Origin: Spirochaetaceae bacterium | Lineage (GTDB): Bacteria > Spirochaetota > Spirochaetia > Treponematales > Breznakiellaceae | Direction: 5' to 3' | Length of the DNA stretch: 12,967 nucleotides | Assembly (NCBI GenBank): GCA_031278935.1 | Contig: JAITJK010000039.1 | Location: 1 to 12,967, forward strand | In this document: positions 1 through 6,108 of the stretch, piece by piece | Layout of the letters: each line of letters opens with the position of its first letter | How positions within the stretch are numbered: position 1 is the stretch's first letter | Program-made: the position numbers and the translations under genes | The notes under the pieces: generated by a model | Told to the model about the DNA's origin: nothing | Databases searched by the model: none | The model's input: only the letters and a program-made list of their open reading frames with translations

Positions 1-498
1 GCCGTTGTCCTTCAGGGTGCGGCCCGAAGCGGTATAGTCAATGATCATGTCCGCGTCATCCGGGGGAAACACTTCCGTGGCGCCATAGGTACGGATGATC
101 CGGTACTGGTAGCCCGCTGCACGCAGCCACTGCTCTGCCAGGTGTACGTATTCGGTGGCAACTCGTAACGGTTTAGCCTTGAGGGCCCCTTCGTCTAGCC
201 CTGAAGGAACTGCGGCCACGATACGGACCTGGTCGAACCCCAGGTCCATAACTTCCTGCACCTGGGCCTCGCTTTCCTGGATCCAGTCCAAACCCGTAAA
301 GCCTGCGTCATGGCTCCCCAATTCCAGAAGCTCCCCCACATTCTGGGGTTTCATGATTTTTGCCTTAAGCCACGCCGCAGCAATCAAAGGCCGGTACGTG
401 CGTTCCGTGAGGCTGATGGGGCACCCTGCCTCATCGAAAAGTCCTGCGACCTTATCGAAAATACGCCCCTTGGGTATCAATATCCGCAATGTATCCAT
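1..498 (-). CDS. hisG: ATP phosphoribosyltransferase, 5' part (runs off the left edge)
   Basis: HisG condenses ATP with PRPP to phosphoribosyl-ATP, the first and feedback-controlled step of histidine biosynthesis, in the cytoplasm. The reverse strand from ATG at 498 reads 166 codons without a stop to the window edge. It begins MDTLRILIPKGRIFD, the usual HisG N-terminus with its LPKGR-like motif. A KIMKPQNV segment and a GSHDAGFTGLDW segment follow, matching the family's 'RP-D-V-x-x-Y-V' and 'G-x-x-D-x-G-I-x-G-x-D' blocks. Near the edge are GATEVFPPDDAD and DYTASGRTLKDNG, the PRPP-binding region. The usual 'GLAD' after the TEV motif is shortened to DDAD. Whether it is the short (HisZ-dependent) or long form cannot be told because the C-terminus is missing. 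A GGAG lies about nine bases before the ATG. A promoter at 553-581 gives a leader of roughly 48 nt. It is divergent from the TonB-family gene. Confidence 0.95.
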   Translation of the reverse strand, partial: MDTLRILIPKGRIFDKVAGLFDEAGCPISLTERTYRPLIAAAWLKAKIMKPQNVGELLELGSHDAGFTGLDWIQESEAQVQEVMDLGFDQVRIVAAVPSGLDEGALKAKPLRVATEYVHLAEQWLRAAGYQYRIIRTYGATEVFPPDDADMIIDYTASGRTLKDNG

Positions 499-552
499 AG
501 GACAACGCTCCATTCCCAAAAGCCGTGGCTATCCACAGCACCGATACCTGCT

Positions 553-581
553 AGTCTAAAAGCCCCCTGCAAAAGAGTCAA
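553..581 (-). promoter_or_regulatory. Predicted hisG promoter (TTGACT-N17-TAGACT)
   Basis: On the minus strand TTGACT (576-581) and TAGACT (553-558) are separated by exactly 17 bp. The match to sigma-70 consensus is 5/6 and 4/6. The predicted start near 546 leaves a 48-nt leader before the hisG ATG. The -35 box is directly abutted by a copy of the dispersed stem-loop element described at 576-620. Confidence 0.5.
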
Positions 582-620
582 CACCTACCGCCACCTACCC
601 TAGAGGCATACGGGGGACCG
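576..620 (-). repeat. Dispersed promoter-proximal stem-loop element, copy A (hisG)
   Basis: Read on the minus strand it contains GTATGCCTCTA, loop GGTAG, then GTGG and TAGG, and ends in the TTGACT -35 box of hisG. It shares the nine-mer GGTAGGTGG with the copy at 12456-12499, and the GCCTC and TTGAC blocks with the other copies. The left arm is CTAG instead of CCAC, so the stem is weaker than in the copies at 8505, 8591 and 12456. A three-base insertion (CGG) follows GTGG. Confidence 0.5.
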
Positions 621-701
621 GCCGTGGGCTTAAGGAGCAAAGCGTACCGGTCATTGCCAAGAGGCGTCCTAACGGTATGGATGGTTTTCCCCAAAATGAA
701 C

Positions 702-728
702 TTGACCAATAGAACGGATTCGTACTAT
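702..728 (+). promoter_or_regulatory. Weak candidate promoter for the TonB-family gene
   Basis: TTGACC (702-707) is followed after only 15 bp by TACTAT (723-728). It would start a short leader of about 19 nt that contains the Shine-Dalgarno sequence at 736-742. The short spacer makes this uncertain. A badly degraded resemblance to the dispersed element lies just upstream (about 656-690). Confidence 0.25.
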
Positions 729-753
729 GACCTACAAGGAGGCTGCGCCGACC

Positions 754-1407
754 GTGAATACGCCTTTTCGCTTTCTCCTGATGCTCGCTTGTTCTCTGGG
801 CCTTCATGCTGTGTTGTTCTGCCTGTTTTCAATACCCATCCCCAAAGAAGCGACCTTGAAAGAAGCGACCCAAGCAAAGGAAGCCTTTTCCCTGGTGCAT
901 CTCACCCTGCGGGAACCGGCGGCCCCGGCCCCCCTGCCCAAGACGCCGCCACCCCCCCGGCCCCCAGAGCCACGGCCAGTTCCTGAAGCAGAGACCCCTG
1001 AATCCTACTATGAGCAGGCCGAAGCTACAGAGACGTCGCCTGAACCCCCCGCGCAAGGAACGGGCCCTGCCGAAGTGGCCCAGAGGGCCTTAGGTTCGGT
1101 AGAAAAGCCCCCGCCCAAGGCCGACGCTGAGGCATACATGAAACGCAATTACCGCTACTTACAGCAACGGATCCGGGACAAACTAGTCTACCCAGCCAAG
1201 GCCCGCAGAGAGGGTATCCAGGGGACAACCCAGGTGGCCTTCACCATCCATGAAGACGGCCGGGTCAGTGCCGTGCAGGTACTGAAGACAAGCGGGCATC
1301 CAGTCCTGGACCAAGCGGCGGTGGAAACCATATACGCCGCCGCCCCCTTTCCCCGGCCCCCGGCTCCGGCCCGGATAGCCATACCTATCGCTTTTAAGCT
1401 GCGCTGA
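754..1407 (+). CDS. TonB-family energy-transducing protein
   Basis: TonB proteins sit in the inner membrane, span the periplasm and pass proton-motive-force energy to outer-membrane transporters. The product (217 aa) has a hydrophobic N-terminal anchor at about residues 4-26 (FRFLLMLACSLGLHAVLFC). A proline-rich periplasmic linker at about 50-85 contains PPPPRPPEPRPVPE. The C-terminal domain, at about 130-217, shows RIRDKLVYPAKARREGIQG, FTIHEDGRVSAV and SGHPVLDQAA, the usual TonB_C pattern. I place the start at GTG 754, not the in-frame ATG at 727. A perfect AAGGAGG (736-742) lies 11 nt upstream of the GTG and would otherwise be inside the coding region, and the 727 start has no ribosome binding site. 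No exbB, exbD or receptor gene is adjacent. The stop is only seven bases from the stop of the converging pncB, with no clear terminator between. Which receptor it serves is unknown. Confidence 0.85.
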   Translation: MNTPFRFLLMLACSLGLHAVLFCLFSIPIPKEATLKEATQAKEAFSLVHLTLREPAAPAPLPKTPPPPRPPEPRPVPEAETPESYYEQAEATETSPEPPAQGTGPAEVAQRALGSVEKPPPKADAEAYMKRNYRYLQQRIRDKLVYPAKARREGIQGTTQVAFTIHEDGRVSAVQVLKTSGHPVLDQAAVETIYAAAPFPRPPAPARIAIPIAFKLR

Positions 1408-1414
1408 ACCAACC

Positions 1415-2863
1415 TCAAAGAGCCCCAAGATGGGCCTTAATCAAGGCGTGCTTCAGTTCCCGCAGCCCTTCGGTCATGGAGACCTTGTACACATGGGGGT
1501 TGAGCAGGCGCTTGTAACTTGCGTCTAGGGCCGCCAGGTCCGCGCCAAGAAGATTGCGGATTTCCTCAAGAGAAGGACTTGCGGTGCACTGCCGGCCCTG
1601 TTCCATGCGGAGCTTGAGCAAAGGCTCCGCGCTCCCCTCCAGGATGTGGGTGAAATGCCGGTAATCCCCTGAGGTGTGCCACCAAATGTACCGCTTCCCG
1701 GTTTCCAGGCTATCCGAGACCGCGCCCTCATCCACACTCAACACGTCCGCCACAGCCATACCCTGGATGTCCTTGATCCGCCAGACCTGCTTCACCGCCG
1801 GATTGGTGGTCTTGTCCGGGTTATCGGAGAACTTCATCACCGGAAGAAAGGCCCCCGGCGTGGCTTCCCGGACCGTGAGCTTATACACCCCGGTAAAGGC
1901 CCCTTCCTTGCCGCCGGTTACCATCTGGGTTCCGACTCCCCAGCTATCAACCGGAGCGCCCTGGGCGGTGAGGGCCTGAATAATGGTCTCATCCAGATCA
2001 TTAGATACCGCGATGGTGGCTTTGGTAAGGCCCGCCTGATCAAAGCGCCTTCGTACCTCCATGGACAGGTAATGAATGTCCCCGGAATCCAATCGCACCC
2101 CGAAGTTGCGCCCCTCTTGGGCCAGACGCTTCCCCACGGCGATGGCATTGGGGACGCCGCTCTTGAGGGTGTCGTAGGTGTCGATGAGGAATACCGGGTG
2201 CTGGGGATAGAGGTCCGCATAAGCATTGAAGGCCGCAGCCTCGCTCTCATGGGCCATGACCCAGGAGTGCGCCATGGTGCCCATAACTGGGATGCCGAAT
2301 TCCTTGCCGGCCAGTACGTTGGAGGTCCCTGCCGCGCCCCCGATATAGGCCGCCCGGGAAGCTGCCATAGCGCCGTTAAAGCCCTGGGCCCGGCGCAGGC
2401 CAAACTCCATAATCGCCCCGTTTCCCGATGCAAGCACGGTCCGGGCCGTCTTGGTGGCGATAAGGCTCTGGAAGTTAATGGTGTTAAGGAGCATACCCTC
2501 GATGATCTGACATTCAATAAGCCCTCCAGCCACCCGGATTAGGGGCTCCTGGGGGAAGATCACCCGCCCCTCGTCCATTGCCCAGAGGGAACCACTAAAG
2601 CGGAAGGCCTCAAGGTACTGGAGAAAAGGCCCTTCAAAAATTCCTAAGCCCTCAAGATAGGCCAGATCCTCCGCCGAAAAGGAGAAATCCTGAAGCTGCT
2701 CAAGCAAGGTCCCAAGCCCTGCAAAGACGGAAAAGCCCCCTCTAAAGGGCTGGCGGCGGAAAAACATCTCAAAAACCGCCCGCCAGTTCATCTGATTCTT
2801 CCAGTACCCCTGGGCCATGGTGAGGGCGTAAAAATCGCTGAAAAGCGCCGACGCCTTGTTCAT
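1415..2863 (-). CDS. pncB: Nicotinate phosphoribosyltransferase
   Basis: This enzyme makes nicotinate mononucleotide from nicotinate, PRPP and ATP in the Preiss-Handler NAD salvage route (EC 6.3.4.21). The 482-residue product starts with the family hallmark SDFYALTMAQGYW (residues 9-21). It shows LRRAQG (156-161), GTSNVLAG (179-186) and GTMAHSW (195-201), whose His199 matches the histidine phosphorylated in characterised enzymes. It also has DTYDTL (227-232) and VRLDSGD (255-261). Length and motif order are normal, so it should be active. ATG 2863 overlaps the TGA of the upstream pncA in an ATGA, with GAGG seven bases before the ATG inside pncA, so the two are probably translationally coupled. 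It converges with the TonB-family gene at its 3' end. Confidence 0.95.
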   Translation of the reverse strand: MNKASALFSDFYALTMAQGYWKNQMNWRAVFEMFFRRQPFRGGFSVFAGLGTLLEQLQDFSFSAEDLAYLEGLGIFEGPFLQYLEAFRFSGSLWAMDEGRVIFPQEPLIRVAGGLIECQIIEGMLLNTINFQSLIATKTARTVLASGNGAIMEFGLRRAQGFNGAMAASRAAYIGGAAGTSNVLAGKEFGIPVMGTMAHSWVMAHESEAAAFNAYADLYPQHPVFLIDTYDTLKSGVPNAIAVGKRLAQEGRNFGVRLDSGDIHYLSMEVRRRFDQAGLTKATIAVSNDLDETIIQALTAQGAPVDSWGVGTQMVTGGKEGAFTGVYKLTVREATPGAFLPVMKFSDNPDKTTNPAVKQVWRIKDIQGMAVADVLSVDEGAVSDSLETGKRYIWWHTSGDYRHFTHILEGSAEPLLKLRMEQGRQCTASPSLEEIRNLLGADLAALDASYKRLLNPHVYKVSMTEGLRELKHALIKAHLGAL

Positions 2864-3546
2864 AGACTACCCTCGACCTCAAAGGAGTCGGTGAGGATCA
2901 CCCCCGCCTCCCCCATGGCCCTAAAAGCCTGTTCCACCGATCCCTCCGGGTAATCCACTCCCCGGACCGCGTCGATGAGTACCATCGTCGTATAGCCCAG
3001 ACGAACCGCATCAAGGACGCTATAAAGGACGCAATAATCCGTCGCAAGCCCCCCGGCGATCACAGTCGTTACCCCAAGCCCCCGAAGCAATCCGTCCAAA
3101 CCGGTGGAGGTTTTCCGGTCGTTCTCAAAAAAAGCGGAATAGGAGTCCAGGTCCGCTCGAAAGCCTTTACGGAGGATGAGGCTTGCCCGGTCCGCCTCAA
3201 AGCGATCATGAAAGGCCGCGCCTGGGCTTCCTTGCACGGCGTGATCCGGCCACAGGACCTGTTCCCCGCCTCCGGGGCTCCACACCGTATCCCCCGGGAC
3301 CTTTTCTGGATGGGCGGCGGCAAAGGAGATATGCCCCGATGGATGCCAGTCCTGGGTGGCAATCAGCCTTCCCCCAGCACGGACCACTCGCGCTCCCAGC
3401 CTATTCAAAGGCTCCATAACCTCATCGCCCTTTGGTACTGCCAGGGCTCCCGCCCTCCGTGGCACTCCGGAAACCGTGGTATAGGCAGGACAAAAATCGT
3501 TCTGCACGTCAATGGCCAGGAGTATGGCTTTCGTACCGTCAATCAT
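2860..3546 (-). CDS. pncA: Nicotinamidase (pyrazinamidase-type cysteine hydrolase)
   Basis: PncA hydrolyses nicotinamide to nicotinate and ammonia, feeding the next gene's enzyme. The 228-residue product carries the full isochorismatase-like active site. Asp13 lies in LLAIDVQNDF, Lys127 in ILRKGF and Cys172 in GGLATDYCV, giving the Asp-Lys-Cys triad. The metal ligands Asp66, His68 and His72 lie in TQDWHPSGHISF. An SPGAAFH segment precedes the lysine. The length is typical of bacterial nicotinamidases. ATG 3546 places the conserved aspartate at the usual distance from the N-terminus, but the ribosome binding site is weak (only an AAGGCG upstream). It is the first gene of the pncA-pncB operon. 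A candidate promoter and overlapping inverted repeat lie at 3577-3615. Confidence 0.93.
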   Translation of the reverse strand: MIDGTKAILLAIDVQNDFCPAYTTVSGVPRRAGALAVPKGDEVMEPLNRLGARVVRAGGRLIATQDWHPSGHISFAAAHPEKVPGDTVWSPGGGEQVLWPDHAVQGSPGAAFHDRFEADRASLILRKGFRADLDSYSAFFENDRKTSTGLDGLLRGLGVTTVIAGGLATDYCVLYSVLDAVRLGYTTMVLIDAVRGVDYPEGSVEQAFRAMGEAGVILTDSFEVEGSL

Positions 3547-3576
3547 AGGGCGCCTTGCGGCGTATACTGAAACATA

Positions 3577-3615
3577 ACTGCCTCATGGATATAAAGATGC
3601 AGGTAGTATAGCCAA
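3577..3615 (-). promoter_or_regulatory. Candidate pncA promoter with overlapping inverted repeat
   Basis: On the minus strand TTGGCT (3610-3615) and TATATC (3588-3593) are 16 bp apart, upstream of pncA. An imperfect inverted repeat covers the -10 and most of the spacer. ACTGCCTCAT (3577-3586) faces ATG (3597-3599), then a one-base bulge (C3600), then AGGTAGT (3601-3607), with one G-T pair. The overlap with the -10 suggests an operator for a repressor of NAD salvage, but no regulator gene is visible here. The repeat could instead form a small leader hairpin. Confidence 0.35.
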
Positions 3616-3645
3616 AAACACCGGAGAAGCCAATACCTTCTACTT

Positions 3646-3695
3646 AAGGTGAGTTCGATAAGGGGTCAGACCTTGCTTCCTATCGAACTCACCCT
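3646..3695 (+). repeat. Long inverted repeat (REP-like hairpin) upstream of the RAYT-like gene
   Basis: The arms GGTGAGTTCGATA (3648-3660) and TATCGAACTCACC (3681-3693) are perfect complements over 13 bp. They extend outward by one more pair across a mismatch. The 20-base loop contains GGGTCAGACC (3663-3672). The same ten bases recur at 4109-4118 at the far end of the neighbouring transposase gene. RAYT transposases are generally flanked by REP/BIME hairpins, so this is probably the left substrate end of the element. It could also act as a hairpin between pncA and the next gene. Confidence 0.7.
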
Positions 3696-3750
3696 AAAAA
3701 ATAGCAGGCCGATTAAAGCAAAACCACCTTTCCGGGCCGTATTATTCATT

Positions 3751-4194
3751 ATGAGACCATTACGTTTGCTCCAGCCCGGAGTATGGTACGCGATCCATAC
3801 CCGTATTAACAACCGGGAGCCTTTGTTCCGGCGACCTAAGGCTTTGGCCATGTTTTCTCAGGTTTTCCAGGAAACGAAGAAGCGGTTTGTGTTCCAGATT
3901 CGGGAACTAGGTATCGTGGATGACGGGCTTAGGTTTTATATCAAGCCGGCAGATGGGGAGGAACTTCCGGCTATAATGAAGTGGATGAAGCAGGTGTTCG
4001 CCCAGCGGTACAACCGGGCCCATGGACGGGAAGGACATATCTGGGGGGACCGGTATGGGTCGAGAATCCTTGCAGGGGAGCCACCTCAAGAGGAGGATTC
4101 GGAGACAAGGGTCAGACCCTTTTCTGAAGAATCGCCGCCCCAGCTCCCTTTCCCGCCCCTATTTTCCCCTCCGCTGGTCCCAGAACCCGGATAA
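3751..4194 (+). CDS. REP-associated tyrosine transposase-like protein (RAYT), active-site-degenerate
   Basis: Y1/HUH transposases of the RAYT type nick and rejoin single-stranded REP hairpins. The N-terminus MRPLRLLQPGVWYAIHTR (1-18) matches the 'R-x-L-R-x-L-x-x-G-x-x-Y-H-V' opening of this family. The block IMKWMKQVFAQRYNR followed by GHIWGDRYGSRI (75-106) matches its catalytic-helix and 'GH-x-W-x-x-R-F-x-S' regions. Where active members have M-x-N-H-x-H, this protein reads VDDGLR (56-61), so both HUH histidines are gone. The usual nucleophile position in the helix seems to be Phe83, with a Tyr at 87. The proline-rich tail after about residue 110 is not typical and encodes the GGGTCAGACC repeat. 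I chose ATG 3751 by homology; the upstream GTG 3649 lies inside the hairpin. No good ribosome binding site precedes 3751. It is either a decayed transposase or a domesticated DNA-binding derivative. Confidence 0.7.
   Translation: MRPLRLLQPGVWYAIHTRINNREPLFRRPKALAMFSQVFQETKKRFVFQIRELGIVDDGLRFYIKPADGEELPAIMKWMKQVFAQRYNRAHGREGHIWGDRYGSRILAGEPPQEEDSETRVRPFSEESPPQLPFPPLFSPPLVPEPG
4107..4121 (+). repeat. Short palindrome with GGGTCAGACC, right-hand RAYT end
   Basis: AAGGGTC-A-GACCCTT is a perfect palindrome around one central base. It shares GGGTCAGACC with the loop of the hairpin at 3646-3695. It lies inside the 3' part of the RAYT-like reading frame, where it encodes part of the atypical tail. 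This suggests the frame ran on into the element's end sequence. Confidence 0.55.
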
Positions 4195-4334
4195 GCGACG
4201 CCATTTCGCTCCAAGGCCCGGATCAGCGCCCCTATGGGTCCCCAAAAGAAACCTCTCCGAGTAAAGGTCTGTCCTGAGACTTCCGCCAGTGGGTGAAACG
4301 CCTCTATCCTTAACCCTAGCCCCTCACGTCACCT

Positions 4335-5408
4335 TCACCGCAGCTGCGAATGGCTGAGGACCGTACGCTCTATTTCCCGTAATTGGGCTCGGTAGAGCTG
4401 GGCAATGGTAGTCCCGTAGTCCGCCAGGAGCTGAATGATGTTCCGCGGACAATCCCCGTCCTGGCCATTGATGCGATCCCCCGCGTCCCCTAAGCCTGGC
4501 ATGATATACGCCGCATCGTTTAACACCGGGTCCATCCACAAAGTAAAAACCTCGCAGCCTTCCAAAGCCCGCACCACCCGCAGCGTCCCTTTCAAGGCAG
4601 CAATCACGTTGAAAAACCGGATAGACCGGGGCCTAATGCCGGTTTTAAGGAGATAATGCACCACCGTTACGAGGCTGCCCCCGGTAGCGCTCATAGGGTC
4701 CGCGAATATCAGGTCCTTACCATCCAAGGTTTCCAGATTAAAGTAGGATTTGTCCAGGTCCAGCACATACTCCATATCATGCTCATGCCTTGTGTCATCC
4801 CGGCTGATCTTAAACAGGGCAAAGGGAGTTATATAACCGTGGGAGGAATACTCCTGAATCTCCTTGGACATGATCATCGACGGCAACAGCGCTCCTCGGA
4901 GCATGACGCACATGACCGTGTGTTCAATGGCTGCGTCGACGTTGGTGATTTTATGCACCGCGTAGTTTTGCACTGGTCGCCGTACCGGGGTTTTCACGAT
5001 CAGGTAGTTCTTATTGCTCCCCGGTATGCCCCCGTAAGCGAGTTTAAACAGCATTTCATAGGCCCGTTGGATATAATAGACAAATTCCTGGTTTTCCGTA
5101 TGTATGTCCCGGAGCTTCGCGATAAGCCGGGAGGCTTCCGAGTGGTTTTCCTGGGGGGTAATAAAGGGATAGACCCGGATAGCCGATTCTTGGCCGCACA
5201 GGGTTTGCATCAGGTCGCCCATCTCGTTGTAAAGGCTGATGAGCGCAACTTCTTCCCGGCCTTGTTCGGCGGGACTCAAGGGACCAGAAAGGGCGGCGAA
5301 CACTCCCATCACGCGGCGGTACAAGCCGTCCATGCGGGCGATATACCCCTTGTCCGATTCGGTGAGATATCCGTCCAAGTCTTCGGCTTTAAGCAGGATT
5401 TTGCTCAT
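4335..5408 (-). CDS. upp: Uracil phosphoribosyltransferase with N-terminal extension
   Basis: UPRT converts uracil and PRPP to UMP in pyrimidine salvage. The C-terminal portion carries the PRPP-binding DPMSATGGS (about residues 237-245 of the 357-aa product) and the uracil-binding PGLGDAGDRINGQ (304-316). A helical block with AKLRDIHTENQEF (about 98-110) matches the 'K-L-x-x-LRD-x-x-T' opening of the domain. Ordinary bacterial UPRTs are about 210 aa, so roughly 80 N-terminal residues are extra and the domain is enlarged. No P-loop is visible in the extension, so it is not a uridine kinase fusion. The start is uncertain. ATG 5408 (MSKILLKAEDL) and ATG 5420, four codons earlier, are both possible and neither has a clear ribosome binding site. 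The frame is open back to GTG 5531, but that stretch looks noncoding. It appears monocistronic. Confidence 0.88.
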   Translation of the reverse strand: MSKILLKAEDLDGYLTESDKGYIARMDGLYRRVMGVFAALSGPLSPAEQGREEVALISLYNEMGDLMQTLCGQESAIRVYPFITPQENHSEASRLIAKLRDIHTENQEFVYYIQRAYEMLFKLAYGGIPGSNKNYLIVKTPVRRPVQNYAVHKITNVDAAIEHTVMCVMLRGALLPSMIMSKEIQEYSSHGYITPFALFKISRDDTRHEHDMEYVLDLDKSYFNLETLDGKDLIFADPMSATGGSLVTVVHYLLKTGIRPRSIRFFNVIAALKGTLRVVRALEGCEVFTLWMDPVLNDAAYIMPGLGDAGDRINGQDGDCPRNIIQLLADYGTTIAQLYRAQLREIERTVLSHSQLR

Positions 5409-5591
5409 AGCTAGGATCATAGCGAGCAAGTCTTCTTCCCACAACCCCCCGCCAACGGGTTTAAAGCCCGCGACTGGCCGTGGTGGAGAATGGGGTACCC
5501 CGCTTCGGGTATTTGCCGCGTTGGCAATCACGAATGGACGCTGGTCTTTTTCAATGAAACTATCTCAGGATGGGTATGTACGGTTCTGCAC

Positions 5592-5618
5592 GGTATAAGG
5601 TACGGCGAAGCAAGTCAA
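5592..5618 (-). promoter_or_regulatory. Weak candidate upp promoter
   Basis: On the minus strand TTGACT (5613-5618) is preceded by GGTAGGAGCG, similar to the GGTAGG-TG-TTGACT end of the hisG copy of the dispersed element. The best -10 choices are TATACC after 15 bp (5592-5597) or TACCGT after 17 bp (5590-5595); neither is good. It would leave a leader of about 170 nt before upp. Confidence 0.25.
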
Positions 5619-5643
5619 CGCTCCTACCGACGTTTACTCGGCC

Positions 5644-5802
5644 ATGATTAAGCAGATCGACTATCTCATAAGGATCCAGCGAGAATTAGTAGATTCGATG
5701 TTGAAAAACAGCACCCAAGGAATTGCCCAGGCCTACCAGAACATCCGCCAGTTCTACACCACGGACGGGCCAAAGTATTTCGCCGGGTGGTACGAGTTAT
5801 GA
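5644..5802 (+). pseudogene. Small unknown ORF, probably a gene remnant
   Basis: The frame reads MIKQIDYLIRIQRELVDSML, continues for 52 residues and ends in FAGWYEL. It is open upstream to 5599 (residues KQVNAPTDVYSA directly precede the Met) but has no good start codon or ribosome binding site there. It looks protein-like: hydrophilic, largely helical, with no repeated composition. That suggests a 5'-truncated gene more than chance. I recognise no family. Its stop overlaps the ATG of the next short frame (ATGA at 5799-5802), as in a real operon. The possible upp promoter lies antisense at its 5' end. Confidence 0.3.
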
Positions 5803-5861
5803 ACGAAAGCGATTTCATCAGCGACAAACAGAGCCACCCACCATCTACTGTGGAGGCGTAG
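5799..5861 (+). pseudogene. Truncated start of a second gene, cut by repeat copy E
   Basis: An ATG overlapping the preceding stop opens a frame reading MNESDFISDKQ, then SHPPSTVEA and a TAG. The last nine residues are encoded by the dispersed element at 5831-5875, so the genuine gene sequence seems to end where the repeat begins. This fits interruption or replacement of a downstream gene at the repeat boundary. Only about 11 original codons would remain, so the call is tentative. Confidence 0.2.
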
Positions 5862-5875
5862 CCCCTGGCAGCGGG
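5831..5875 (-). repeat. Dispersed stem-loop element, copy E
   Basis: Read on the minus strand: CCCGCTGCC, CTACGCCTCCAC, loop AGTAG, ATGG, then T and GGG. The five-base loop fits N-R-Y-A-G, and the stem has one C-A mismatch in place of C-G. Where active-looking copies have TTGAC there is TGGCTC, and no -10-like box follows at 17 bp, so this copy seems to have lost promoter character. It points toward upp. Confidence 0.55.
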
Positions 5876-6019
5876 CCCTGTGGTTAGGGGGCAAGGAACG
5901 CCCGGCCCTAAGGTATACGCCAGAGCAAAACCAGCGGTGATACCCACTTCACATCACCAAGCTGGAAACTCGGTCCCTAGGCAACAGTCGTAAGAAGCGA
6001 GGTACTCCCTAGCTCCTTA

Positions 6020-6066
6020 CCACGCGGCCTCCCAATATGCCTCCACAGCAGGTGGTGGGGTAACCA
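6020..6066 (+). repeat. Dispersed stem-loop element, copy B
   Basis: It reads CCACGC, CCCAATATGCCTCCAC, loop AGCAG, GTGG, T, GGGG, TAACCA. It matches the ctpA copy (8505-8541) over about 25 bases with only a few changes. The -35 position holds TAACCA and no convincing -10 follows, so it appears promoter-dead. It points toward the 3' end of the converging GT26-like gene, with no gene of its own. Confidence 0.6.
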
Positions 6067-6084
6067 CCACGGTCAGTTGCGGAA

Positions 6085-6108
6085 TTTAAAGCCCTCAGAG
6101 GCCTTAAA
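6085..6108 (-). terminator. Stem-loop at the 3' end of the GT26-like gene
   Basis: On the minus strand TTTAAGGCC pairs with GGCTTTAAA (one G-T pair) around a short loop, overlapping the TAA stop at 6104-6106. It could end the ctpA operon transcript. There is no true U-tract, so intrinsic termination is uncertain. Confidence 0.35.

Larger units (their letters stand above)
5409..6103. other. Gene-poor interval between upp and the GT26-like gene
   Basis: No full-length gene is supported here. The interval holds the possible upp promoter, a 52-codon remnant ORF (5644-5802) overlapped by a 20-codon ORF (5799-5861), and two outward-facing copies of the dispersed element (5831-5875 minus, 6020-6066 plus). 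A hairpin lies at 6085-6108. About 140 bp between the two element copies shows nothing I recognise. Confidence 0.6.

Noticed and set aside
1405..1445. Terminator between tonB and pncB
   Set aside because: Only a GCCC/GGGC stem of four pairs inside the pncB 3' end, without a T-run; not convincing.
1676..2542. Plus-strand ORF of 288 codons
   Set aside because: It lies wholly antisense to the well-supported pncB gene and has no recognisable protein motifs.
3649..3750. GTG 3649 as start of the RAYT-like gene
   Set aside because: This codon lies in the arm of the upstream hairpin, has no ribosome binding site, and the family homology begins at ATG 3751.
4656..5414. Plus-strand ORF of 252 codons
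   Set aside because: It lies antisense to upp; its open frame is explained by the codon use of that gene.
5409..5531. Upstream GTG start for upp at 5531
   Set aside because: There is no ribosome binding site, the added 41 residues are not UPRT-like, and the stretch contains a short palindrome (CGGG-CTTTAAA-CCCG). The start at 5408 or 5420 is preferred.
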